This document shows, one piece after another, positions 53,942 through 64,000 of a stretch of 64,000 nt of DNA. Source of the stretch: Tricholoma matsutake (taxonomy: Eukaryota > Basidiomycota > Agaricomycetes > Agaricales > Tricholomataceae). The DNA is taken from positions 7,440,001-7,504,000 of the forward strand of contig AP026550.1 of NCBI GenBank assembly GCA_026075535.2, read 5' to 3'. How positions within the stretch are numbered: position 1 is the first letter of the stretch; each line of letters starts with the position of its first letter. Position numbers and translations under genes: made by a program. Below the pieces are notes generated by a model that worked only from the letters and a program-made list of their open reading frames with translations, was not told where the DNA came from and did not search any database.

Positions 53942-56900
53942 TTGCATTCGATGAAAATACTGATTGTCACTCTTACTATGGAAGAACTTCTTTTGTTATC
54001 ACCCAAAGTTTGTAGTAAATGGAAGGAACAGCTAACACCACGTCGTATTCTGAACCAGGATGGAAACAATGTGGGGCACCTAGTCAACAAAGAGGTACTT
54101 ATGATCAATGACCTGTACAAAACTTATATCAGCTCTCTTCAAATTGGTGACATTCCAAAACCCTTTGTCGCTGCGAAGGAATCTCACTTGATCAGATCAG
54201 TTATGATGAATGTCAACAGTAAAAACCCTGTCAAAAGTGTAGTTGACCCAGGTTCTTCAATTATTGCTATGTCCGAAGAAGTCTGCCATGAACTAGGTCT
54301 TGCATATGATCCTTCCATCCACATTCCACTTCAATCGGCTAACAGTGGCATTGATGAAAGTCTAGGACTAGCACGAAATGTTCCTTGCAAAGTTGGCACG
54401 ATCACCATCTATATGCAGATTCATATAATCCAAAACCCTGCCTACAACATCCTGCTTGGTTGACCCTTCAACATAGTCACCGAAAGCGCCATCAAAAACT
54501 GGAGCAATGAATCTCAGACAATTACTATCTATGATCCCAACTCGACAAGATCATCTACTATCCTGACCATTCCTAGAGCCACGAAATGCCGAAAAGTAGT
54601 TCACAAGGATTTTTGTTACTAGAGGATAATATTTTGGAGAATAAACAGTGCACATTCATCATTTCTTTTGACCATTTAAACTCTTCTATATTTATCGAAC
54701 ACACTGTGAACATTCCCAACTTTGAATCCTCACCTTCTTTGAATGCCACTACTACTTCGGATATTATCGCCCATCTCTATTTGACAGCTAGTGAACAGTA
54801 TGCTACGTTTTTATCAGCCTCGATGGCCCCCTCTATGCCAGATTCATCCAGATATTCCACATCCTATCTATCCTCCAACTCTCTATATCCTGCCTTTGCA
54901 GCCACTAAAAAGAAGTACAAGCCTGTCACATTGAAAGTATGACCAGTCATCACTGACCTGCCTGATTGATTTCGCATTAATTGCATGATCACAGGGAACC
55001 CTCTCAAAGAAATGCTGAAACTTAATCCTGAACCTCCAACATTTTTGCCATCTTCCCGATACAACCTCGAACAAAAAATGATTATCGATAATAATCATCC
55101 TGGCAATTTCCTTTGGCTGGAGGAGAGAAAACTCATGCATGATTTTATTTGAAATCACAAAACTGGTTTTGCGTGGACCGAACAAGAATGAGGAAGTTTT
55201 TGCCCTGACTTCTTTCCTCCAATTGAATTCCAAGTTATTCCACACACCCCATGGATCGAACAAAACATTCCTATCCTGCCAGGGATTTACAAAGAGGTTT
55301 GTGCCATGCTCAAGAAGAAAATAGAAGCAGGCATTTATGAACCATTGAACTCATCTTATAGGTCGCGTTGGTTTTGTGTCATGAAGAAAGATGGCAAAGT
55401 GCTTTGCTCAGTCCACGGTCCAACTCAACAAAGTCACTATACAGCACTCAGGCGTGGTTCCAATCCCTGAACATCTGGCTGAACAGTTTGGAGGATGCGC
55501 TTGTGGATGAATGCTAGACCTCTACATTGCCTTCGATGAACGAAAAGTAGCTGAATCATCTCAAGACCTGACTACATTTCAAATGCCTTTCGGAGCACTT
55601 CACATCATCACTTTACCCATGGGTTGGACCAACTCCATGCCCATCATGCATGACGATGTTTCATTTATCCTACAACCTGAGATTCACCATGTCATGATCC
55701 CCTACATTGATGATGCACCCATTAAAGGTCCAAAATCACACTACTCAGTCCCAGGAGGAGGTTACAAAACTATTTCGCAGAACCCATGAATTTGTTGTTT
55801 CATTTGGGAACACTTCGAAAATCTCAACCGAGTAGCCCAACATATGAAATATTGTGGAGGGACTTTTTCAGGACCCAAGCTATTTCTTTGCATCCCCGAA
55901 ATTACTGTCTTAGGACATTGTTGCAACATCGAAGGTCATATGGCCGACCCAACTTGAATTGATGCAATCAGCAAATGGGGACCTTGTCAAAGTCTCACTG
56001 AAGTAAAAGCCTTCTTAGGAACCATAGGGGTTTGTCATATTTTCATACAGAATTTTGCTAAACAAGCAGCGGCTCTTATCAACCTCACACATAAGGATGT
56101 TCCATTCGAATTTGGTACAACACAAATAGCAGCCTAAGAAGATCTTAAACTCGCTCTCATCACTTCTCCCACAATTTGTGCGATCAACTACACCTCAAAC
56201 GCACCCATCATCCTCTCGGTCGACACTTCACACATCGCAGTTGGATTTTTCTTGGCTCAGTGCGACCCCAAAAATCTTTGTAAACACTATTACAGTCATT
56301 TTGGATCTATCATGCTCAATGCCCATGAATCTCGCTTTTCACAACCCAAACTAGAGCTCTACGGCCTCTATCGCACCCTTGGCGCACTTTGACTGTATGT
56401 TATCAGCATATGAAATCTCATCGTCGAAGTTGATGCCAGATACATTAAAGATATGCTAGTGAATCCTGACATCGCACCAAGTGCAAGCATTAATCGATGG
56501 ATTGTATCCATCCTTACCTTCCATTTTACACTTGTACACATCACTGGAACACATCATGGCCCAGATGGACTTTCGCAATGTCCTCTACAGAATGGAGATG
56601 ATGCACAACCAAATGATGGATCCTTCAAAGATTGGATCGACCAACTGCATGGTTTTATTCATCAAATCAACCTGCTCACGACTCACCCATTCTCATCGCA
56701 TTTGCTCCAATCAACATTCACCCTACCTTCACATATCGGTAAGGGGGAGGACATCACTTATGAAGATGTCCCTCATTCTGAAAACACCAAAAGAGATGAC
56801 GAACAACTTCTTCATGTTTGAAAATGGCTCGAAGATTTACAATGGCCACCAGACCTCTCTGAAGCAGACTACAGCACCTTCGTGCATTATTGTACTGAGT

Positions 56901-57900
56901 TCTTCATAGATTCTGGAAAACTTTGGCGAAAAGATTCACAAGGAGCCCACAAGATCATCGCTATCTCTGAACACTGCCTCGACATTGTTCGAGCCACTCA
57001 CGACGACATTGGTCACAAGATGGTATTCGCTACAAAAACCTTTGTTGCACTCCGATTTTGGTGGCCCAATATGAAAGCCGACATTGCATGGTACATTCGT
57101 TCTTGCCACCTATGCCAACATCGACAAACCTGAAATCTGCTTATTCCGCCCACAGTGGCAACACCAGCACCACTTTTTGGCAAAGTCTACATTGACACGA
57201 TGGAAATGCCCCCATCAAACGGATTCAAATACATCATTCAAGGGCGATGTTTGCTAACAGCCTATCCAGAATGGCAAAAGCTTCAATGTGAAAACGCCAT
57301 GACATTAGGAGATTGGATCTTCGAAGACATCATTTGTTGATGGGGGTCTCTTTATGAAATCGTGAGTGATAATGGATCAGGATTTATTGCAGCGATGGAG
57401 TATCTCGCAAAACGATACCGTATCAATCACATCCAAATCAGTGGTTAAAATTCTCAAGCAAACGGGATCGTAGAAAGAGCACACTTCGACATTCAACAAT
57501 TGTTATTTAAAGCAGTCAACAGAGACCAGAGCAAGTGGTCAGATGGAGCACACTCTGTCTTTTGGGCAGAACACATAACAGTTTGCAAATGCATGGGTTG
57601 TTCACCCTACTTTGCAGTAACAGGATCCCACCCCCTCATTCCACTTGACATCTCCGAAGCTACATATTTGCAGCCCCCTCCAAATTCAATACTTTCGACA
57701 ACCGACCTTATGGCACGAAGAGCTATCGCCTTACAAAAACGATTGATTGACCTCGATACATAGGTCCCCTCATTGTCATTGATCGAAACTATGGAGGAGC
57801 CTACATCCTTTGTGAACTCAACGGTTCAGTACTACATCGCCCAGTTGCTGCCTTGTGTCTACTCCCCTACTTAGCACAAAAATCCATTCCACTCCCTCTG
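53942..57900 (+). pseudogene. pol: Pol of Gypsy B: protease, RT, RNase H, integrase
   Basis: Aspartic protease near 54240 (VVDPGSSIIAMSEEV; D-P-G-S in place of D-S-G-S/A). RT from about 55290, with LDLYIAFDER, TLPMGWTNSMPIMHDDV and the catalytic box PYIDDAPIKGP. RNase H near 56210 (ILSVDTSHIAVGFFLA). Integrase zinc region (H-x4-H and CHLCQ, 57000-57120), core D-T-M near 57195, VSDNGSGF near 57365 and GIVERAHFDIQQ near 57467. The reading is interrupted at TGA 54461, 54967, 55150, 55508, 55787 and others, nearly all at conserved Arg positions, plus a few TAA. Catalytic residues of RT and integrase are present. No chromodomain is visible, unlike the 5-13 kb element. Confidence 0.88.
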
Positions 57901-58074
57901 AACTTCCTCGACATCAACTCAGCACGTCTCGAAGCACTTCGACAAACTTCGGACGTTGATGAAGATATTCCTGATGACATATCACACCTTGAAGACAATA
58001 ACTATTCTCTTTCTATGTTTTGCAATTACTTACCTATGATTTTGATTTCTCTTAGTGTATCATACAAGTCATGA

Positions 58075-58348
58075 TATCGCATTATAGCATGGTCGCGCAA
58101 GCTCCAAAAGGGTTTTTTGGCCATGATGAATTACTGAGCCTTTCCCTTACTTTGTAACGTCGTTTCCTTTCATTTCCTCTTACAAATGTGCTCAGAACAC
58201 CTACGATGACAAGTTTCAGCAACAAATTTCATCTCAAAAAATGTTCGGCTATTTCTTTTACTCTACTTATTTCTTATATCTTCTGTTTCTGGTTTGACAA
58301 AGCACAAATTTATTATACAAAAATAGCAAAAACTAAAATAACAAAATT
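58075..58348. other. Region between pol and the antisense gene
   Basis: AT-rich, with the end of the last pol-strand frame at 58074 and the 3' end of the antisense gene at 58349. The two convergent reading frames are separated by about 275 bp, where both 3' untranslated regions would lie. No terminator motif can be named with confidence. Confidence 0.4.
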
Positions 58349-59695
58349 TCACTCTTCTTCATCCAACATTTTACCTAGAGCCGCTATCTCCTGATCCAGC
58401 ATACAATGCTGCATCTTTTTCTTCACCATCTCCTCCAAAATCAATTGTTGGCCCTGCTTCATGCCCAAAATGCCCTCGTCACCATCCTGGATTTCCCACC
58501 CCTTCCCTTTCCTGTCTGACTTCATTCGACCCTGCAACCTTGAAGGCCCTGCCTCCAGTGCTAACGAAGGCCCGACGACTCGAATTTGAGGTACTATACA
58601 TTACAAAATATTAGCAAAGCCTTCAAAAAACATGGATCAGTGGCTTACCTTGTTTCGGATGTTCCAAAACCTTTCCCCCACGACTCCCTACAGCCTTCTT
58701 TCCCTTCACCTTATGAACCCCCTGCCTCGAAACACCCTCCCAATAGCACCCTTGTGCCTCTTGCATGCATTTGCAGCACTTTACTGCTCCTTTGTCTATG
58801 ACACACATGGGCCAGCTCTTGAAGCCAGAGCATCGATCGCACTATGACCATTTCGTTAGTTTTGAAATACTCACAAAACAGTTTGTACAACTTACTGGTC
58901 CTTTGAACTCAAGAAGCCCCCCCTCCTTGAATCTTGCTCGTTTAGTGGCGATTCCTTGTTTGCCGTCGTCACCATCTTGGTCGAGGTCCTCCTCCATCCC
59001 CTGCCGCTTTTGGTTGCCCAGGATAATGACTGGGTCTTCGTCCACCTCCTGATCTTCCTCTCAACTTCCGCTACCTGAATCGCCTCACTTTCTGCCTGCA
59101 AAGCTGAATTCCACTGCTTCAGATCGTCCTTCAAAATTGTCTTTGCCTGAACCTTGGCGAGGAGAATAGCTCTAGTAGATTTGAGAGCTTTCCGTCGTTC
59201 GTTGAGCTTGGCAGCTTTTGCTGCCGCTGCCTTGTGCCGAAATGCTTCTGCGTCCTCCTGAAGCTTTGCCTCCACCTCTGCAGCTTCTTCCAGCGCCTTT
59301 GCCTCTGCTGCTTCTGCTTCAGACTTCGCCTGAGCAGCCCTGGCCTCTTGCTCCTCTTGTTTGACTTTGTCTGCTAGGTCCTGGAATAGGACCTTGGCAC
59401 CCCAAGAAAGCCAGTCCCGATGTGCCAGAGGAGCATACAAATCAAATACCTTGTCCATGAACTTTTGAATGGCCTGCAAACGGGATTCCTCAACATCATC
59501 TGCGAGATTGTCATATTCGTACTATGAAAAGTTGTTAGCATCTAAAACCATATCAGAAAATGCGTCAACACTCACCATTTTCTCACAAAAATCGTGCCCC
59601 CAAACTTCAAAATTGATATCTTCTGCCTTACCAACTTCGGGCATGGACTTTGTGTGTTCGAGGATCTTGTGTTCAAATTCGAGGAGAAGCAACAT
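58349..59695 (-). CDS. Antisense spliced gene in Gypsy B: coiled-coil protein with cysteine cluster
   Basis: Four exons on the minus strand: 59576-59695, 58896-59521, 58649-58841, 58349-58593. Introns of 54, 54 and 55 nt all have GT-AG ends (GTGAGT, GTAAGT, GTAAGC) and GCTAAC/ACTAAC/GCTAAT-like branch sites, and splicing keeps the frame. Product about 395 residues: N-terminal helical region (FMDKVFDLYAPLAHRDWLSW), a long Ala/Glu/Lys coiled coil (about 59400-59080), a cysteine cluster spaced CX2CX8CX8CCXCX6C at the start of exon 3 (Zn2Cys6-like), a basic linker and a C-terminal helix. One frameshift near 59060-59070 in exon 2 must be assumed; otherwise no stop occurs, unlike the sense pol. A TATA-like box lies ~70 nt upstream. 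Similar coiled-coil/Cys proteins recur in Agaricomycetes (recalled). Function unknown; DNA or nucleic-acid binding is inference. Confidence 0.7.
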
Positions 59696-59763
59696 GATCA
59701 GAGGATGTAAGAGACGAGTTCAACTCGAAGATGGAAGAAAAAGAGTGAGGTTTTTCAGTTACC

Positions 59764-59769
59764 TTTATA
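59764..59769 (-). promoter_or_regulatory. TATA-like box of the antisense gene
   Basis: On the minus strand the context reads ACCTATAAAGGTAAC, with TATAAA about 69 nt upstream of the ATG at 59695 and about 80 nt inside the 3' LTR boundary. A pyrimidine-rich stretch (CTCTTTTTCTTCC) follows. It lies in internal element DNA, not in the LTR, so the antisense gene would have its own promoter. Confidence 0.5.
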
Positions 59770-59839
59770 GGTTTTTCAACACGATCACGGATTTGGCATG
59801 TGACTCCAATCGGCTGACTGGGACAGTCAGGATTTCAGT

Positions 59840-59850
59840 AAGGGGGAGGA
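59840..59850 (+). other. Polypurine tract of Gypsy B
   Basis: AAGGGGGAGGA directly abuts the 3' LTR start TGATAGG. This is the plus-strand primer site expected for a Ty3/Gypsy element and fixes the LTR boundary. Confidence 0.85.
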
Positions 59851-60848
59851 TGATAGGTCCACTATGGCAGCAGAGCTCTGAAATCAAGATATCACACTCA
59901 GACACCTCCTTCCCAAAGTTCTACAATTTCGTGAATGCTTACAAACAACTACGAATGCATGAAACAACCAAACAACACTTCGAAACATTTTGAAAGACTT
60001 TGAATCATTTTGAACGACTTCGGCCACCATATTCCTATCATACTGAACCTTGAACACACACTCCCACCATTACACACACTAATGCATCGTGTTCCCACCA
60101 CCACAAACATGAAGAAACACAATGGCTAGCAACTTAGTGTGCATCAAGGCGCTTTTCGACATATTCATGATTTATTGGAACCACAAGACAAGGAGATTTG
60201 ATATATCATGTATATGGCATGTTTTTTTTCTTATCATTTTCTCATTTACTTCATGATTTCGACACCTTGTTCACTGCCTCATGTTTACCACATGTTTTGC
60301 CTCATGGCCTTTTACCTATCTCTCTAAAACATATATAGTTTGGTGTATTTACTGTCGATAGAGCCAGAAAATCGTCTTCTCACATCGCCTATCATCTGAC
60401 TTAAGGGTTTAACTCTTGAGTTTTAGCTCAGTCTTCGCCTGAACTCACTCAAAGTATTCTGCGAACTACATCGTTTTGCCACATCGACTCTCAAAACTCT
60501 TGTCACATCGCCTATCTGTCATGTCATTGTCTCTTACCTCGCTTTCAACTATTGTCAGCATCTCCTGAACTCGTGAAACCATTTCGGAGATTCTCAAACT
60601 TCTCCACATCGCTGCTAAACTCTCTCGTATCATTTCAGAATGCTTCGTAGTGTTTCACATTACTTTGGATGGCTTCGCAGAACTTTGCACAGTCTAATAT
60701 GGCTTTGCAACATCATACAGTACATTTACCAGCCTTTGGATAATGTGGTGATATTCAGTACCACCTTGTAACCTTTCTCTGACTTGTGTTATATCTCCTA
60801 AGACCTGTTTAGTTGGTTTTGGTTGAGTTTCCGGGTTGAGCATCATCA
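59851..60848 (+). repeat. 3' LTR of Gypsy B
   Basis: 998 bp, TGATAGGTCC to CATCATCA, colinear with 51045-52050. It retains some CG dinucleotides lost in the 5' copy and has lost others, consistent with independent CpG decay after insertion. It ends 22 bp before the start codon of the next gene. Confidence 0.95.
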
Positions 60849-60869
60849 ACGGTTCTTGACACTTTCCAG

Positions 60870-63840
60870 CATGGGTGAAACACTTGCCAATGCAACAAAT
60901 GATCATACACCTGACACACATAATGACGTGTTGAGACTCTTGCTTCAAGAAACACAGTAAGTTCCTTGTTTGTTGAGTTGACTGCCAAATCACATACTGC
61001 CAAAACAATAGAATATTATGTGCTATTCCAGCCATTACAGCAGAGGAGCCATCTTCTGACTCTGATGTTGTCGTAATTGAGAATATACCAAATACTATGA
61101 ACATCACGTGTCTGGATGCTACTGCACCAGTGAAAGTTGTTGAGGGTTGTAGTTCACTGTGAGTACTAAATTTGATCAGCAAAGTTTTGTAGTCACCTTT
61201 AAAATAGGAAGCACAAACGACCTTCATTGGCAACAGACACCAATCAGAGTGGATGTGATACGGAAACCAGTGGATATGACACTGAAGCTGAAAAAACAAA
61301 GAGACAGAAGACAGGATGTTTGTCAATAGGACAATTATGTGGAAAGAGACTATCAGACTCTCAATGGTGGACAAAGTTGGAAGACAATGAGCATATCGGC
61401 CAAGTAGAATGTCATCGCATTCACTGCCGACCATGTGGGAAATGGATTGTCTTGAGTAAACAGCGCCTGTATGATTTACCTAACTGGATGTTACATAAGA
61501 GAAAGTGTCCACAAATTATGGGATGACAGGTAAAGCGTGTTAGGGTGCTGAAAAAGGTGGGAACAGTGAGCAATGCTGACAACTTGAAGTATGCATGCCT
61601 GAATGTGACAGCACTCCCAGCCGTTGGGTGGTTTGCCATCAATTGCATCATTCTTCCACTCAAAAGCACCAACTGGGAAGCAGGAGCTGAAAGAAATGAA
61701 AACATCTGAAGGCGATACTGCATATGATCCGCAGCCAACAAAATATGTCTTGCATGAAGTCGCTATTGTGAGTTGTATTGTTATGGAGCAATTGTAATAA
61801 ACTCACATCTTTCAACAAGAATTCCTCCCTAACAGCATTCTTTGAGCCTTCCATTTTGAATATAAAGATAAAAGAAGCCCGCACTCAGGTCACTTGCAAA
61901 CACCTGCACGGTCCAAAATATGACAAGTATATATTGAGGACTGAGACTTGGAGTTTAGGTGGTATCTCACCTCAACTTCATGCACAACTTGTCCACCAGA
62001 TTCTTCACTACAAAAAGCATCCTTCTCTTAAAAGCTCCAGTCTGATTGGCACATCAACCATCCTTCAACTGAAGTTGGAGACACTGGGAGTCCCGGACCA
62101 TGGAAACGAGGCAGTTGCAGGACGGAATTGGACAGAAGTGGAACAAAAGAGGGTCAATGATGTGTTGAAAAAGTGGGCCCACTGGGAGGTGAATTTTGTC
62201 CATAGGTTTGTGCAATCAACAGCATGCAAGGAAATGACAGAGAATCACAACAAGATTTGTGATGCATGTAGAGAGCTAGCAAGAGATGAGTCATTGAAAT
62301 GTTCCATATGCTGCGTGAGTCCAAGATCTTATTCAATGCTCCGATGTGGAGGATTACTGATTATCGGTCAAATGCAGAAGAATGAAGAGGTGAAACGATC
62401 AGACAATGAGCAGCACAAGATTTACAAAGCACATGAGAAATATGCACCGTGTACTTTCAGAGATGTGGAGGCACGTAATCTAAGTGACTGCCTCAAAGAC
62501 AAGGCCATTTTCAATGCTCATATAGAGTTGCAGAGAGGAAATACGGTCGGATGTTTCCTTCAACTTTACAGTGCTGCAGTAGATGGGAAGTTAGACAACC
62601 ATCGCACATTCACAGACCTGTGCAGTGTCCTCAAGGATCATGTCCATTGCCAGACATCCTCTAACTCAAATCTCAAATTTGGCATCCGATACCCTCAAAG
62701 CTATCTGAATTTTATGATCCTCATGCAATCACATGGAGGTAACTCTGCATGGCAATATGGCTCTTAACATCTCAGCTTTGTGGACCATCTCCATGCCATC
62801 TATGGTGCGTCATTTGGTTGATTGCATGACGATGAAATATGACTGGATGAACAGGATGTTGGTTGAAAAATCTGATGATGCTCTTAGTAACCCTTACCTC
62901 ATTTTTGAGAATGTTGCACAAGTCAAACATCTGGTGGACTCAATCAAGTACACTGGGCCCATTGCCATTGCTGGTGACTGTACAAAAGTCAAAGTGTGAC
63001 TTACTTACTCAACAGACTTTGGTAGTCATGTTCTCAGCTCAGTTCTCCCACTCGAAGATTGTGTTGTGGATGAATATGCAGATATTGACAGCATAGTGGA
63101 GGATGTCACAAAGGCAAAAGCGGAAGCGACTCAAGTTAGAGCGATACTTATCAAAGTGAGTCAATGTCGTAAGAGTTTTCTGTCACAACTGATGCAAGCA
63201 TCCTTTAAGATACCACTTCCACAGTATCCACCTTGGGTCGTAGCTCTTATACCAACAAATGGCAAAGATGATGCTCCTACAATTCTCGAGCAGCATCTCA
63301 AACTCTTGGCATTTGCCACCACATTAAACTTACCTATCCTTTCATTCTCTGCAGATGGTGCCTCCTCTGAGTTGTCTGCACAGAATATGATGGATCGGCA
63401 CCCTTTGGACTGCCTGCCATTGCAGTATAGCTACCCACTGTATGGAGTACACCTTCATGTTCCAGTGTTCAAGACAGGTCCTCTAATCTCTGTCACAGAT
63501 CCTCCTCATGGTTGAAAAACATGCTGAAACCAGCCTCAGTATGGCACTCATACAGCAAGCCTTGGTGTGGGTTACATTGTGAATCAGTCTCTTGTTGCAC
63601 TTTATGATACTGGTTCATCCAGCCTTGTATTTTGTGATATTCATAATGTTGACAAACAGGATGATGGAGCTGCTCAACGTGTCTTCCATCATCAGGCACT
63701 AGAAGCAACAACAGTGAAGGAAGATAATGGTGAGTGCAAGATCCATGACGGATTCCATGGGACTTTTGTTTACCTCTTTGTACTTGGTACATGCCATTCC
63801 GAGTATATGCACTAGCCATTTCTGATGAACAGATTCAGGT
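60870..63840 (+). pseudogene. Transposase-like repeated basidiomycete protein with N-terminal zinc finger
   Basis: Starts at ATG 60870 (MGETLANATNDHTPDTHN). Introns near 60959-61028 (GTAAGT...ACAG), 61159-61208 (GTGAGT...ATAG) and 61769-61820. A C-x2-C...H-x4-C finger (IHCRPCGKWIV, then LHKRKCP) lies at about 61420-61510. A long central frame (61820-62740) is followed, in shifted frames, by PIAIAGDCTKVK (about 62960), SFSADGASSELSAQ (about 63345), PLYGVHLHVPVF, SVTDPPHG and NVDKQDDGAAQRVFHH. TGA codons near 62998, 63513 and 63525 sit at Arg positions. Spaced D residues (GDCTK, SADGAS, VTDP) suggest a DDE-type transposase, perhaps P-element-like, but the family is not confirmed. A GT-type donor near 63730 implies more exons; no terminal repeat is seen. 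Confidence 0.55.
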
Positions 63841-64000
63841 ACTATGTTTGATGCCTGGCTGAATCGCAACATGACAGTTAAGAATAGGGTGCTGTCTGTT
63901 CTTTGAGCGCATTTCTTCCTTCATTTTTGGTGGATGCACATCAAGGAGCTTTCTTCGAAATTCCCAGACCTCTACTCTACAACCTGATCTTTCATCTCCC
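63841..64000. other. End of window, likely continuation of the transposase-like gene
   Basis: Plus-strand text (LPSFLVDAHQGAFFEIPRPL after a TGA at an Arg position) looks like a continuing exon, cut by the window edge. Confidence 0.35.

Larger units (their letters stand above)
51045..60848 (+). mobile_element. Full-length Ty3/Gypsy retrotransposon (Gypsy B) with an antisense accessory gene
   Basis: 9.8 kb: 5' LTR (51045-52050), leader, gag, pol with protease, RT, RNase H and integrase, an antisense spliced gene (58349-59695), a polypurine tract and 3' LTR (59851-60848). LTR termini are TGATAGG...CATCATCA. Sequence next to the 5' LTR (TGGAGCCCACTGCAAGG from 52054) may be the tRNA primer site; the tRNA is not identified. 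Flanks AATGG and ACGGT do not match, so no target duplication is visible. Pol is inactivated by stops, while LTR pairs remain alignable end to end. Confidence 0.9.

Noticed and set aside
51040..60853. 5-bp target duplication for Gypsy B
   Set aside because: Flanks AATGG and ACGGT do not match at any sensible boundary shift.
60694..61434. 246-residue minus-strand ORF
   Set aside because: Antisense shadow of the 3' LTR end and the first exons of the plus-strand transposase-like gene, whose introns and zinc finger are convincing.
1..64000. tRNA and rRNA genes
   Set aside because: None recognised by eye; a tRNAscan-SE or Infernal run would be needed to exclude short RNA genes.

Overview
The window looks like a transposon-rich stretch of a filamentous basidiomycete (Agaricomycete-type) nuclear genome. 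The evidence is 50-60 nt GT-AG introns with CTAAC-like branch sites, TTAGGG telomere-type repeats, chromodomain Ty3/Gypsy elements, a Tad-like LINE, basidiomycete-style Tnp2/CACTA and hAT transposases, and one clearly host-type multi-exon ABCC (MRP) transporter. No bacterial features, CRISPR or operons were seen. All identifications come from reading translations by eye; no database search was run.

Layout. 0-5.4 kb: gene-poor DNA with two inverted copies of a 'GCGGATAAAAAT' repeat, small foldbacks, low-complexity sequence and a broken hAT transposase start. 5.4-13.3 kb: a palindromic Ty3/Gypsy chromovirus, two pol-LTR arms in head-to-head inverted orientation, followed by a solo LTR of the same family with a perfect 5-bp target duplication (13.9-14.3 kb). 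15.9-32.6 kb: blocks of a ~200-280 bp repeat in opposing orientations. They enclose a clathrin heavy chain gene fragment, a Tnp2/CACTA-like transposase, a RecQ-like helicase N-terminal fragment and a long coiled-coil pseudogene split by a solo LTR. 33.7-34.5 kb: a degenerate protein of unknown function. 34.6-39.1 kb: a Tad-like LINE whose ORF1/ORF2 overlap is ATGA. 39.1-41.6 kb: an old LTR remnant containing interstitial telomere repeats and a PIF/Harbinger-type foldback element. 41.7-42.2 kb: an RNase H fragment of another LINE. 42.3-50.4 kb: a CpG-retaining island with the ABCC transporter (minus) and a Ulp1-like protease gene (plus), divergently arranged around three direct repeats. 51.0-60.8 kb: a full-length Ty3/Gypsy element with ~1 kb LTRs. 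60.9-64 kb: a transposase-like gene with introns, running to the window end.

Most interesting points: (1) the 51-60.8 kb Gypsy element carries, antisense between pol and the 3' LTR, a nearly intact four-exon gene with its own TATA-like box, encoding a coiled-coil/cysteine-cluster protein; (2) the palindromic Gypsy element has a ~1.5 kb tract identical between arms, flanked by diverged sequence, as expected of gene conversion; (3) most premature stops in the repeats are TGA where Arg (CGA) is expected, and direct arm-to-arm comparison shows CGA to TGA, i.e. CpG-targeted decay that spares the 42-50 kb gene island; (4) a clathrin heavy chain fragment is trapped inside the repeat array.

Apart from the ABCC transporter, and possibly the antisense gene, almost every coding stretch is a mobile-element relic with stops or frameshifts, so pathway-level interaction between genes is not expected here.
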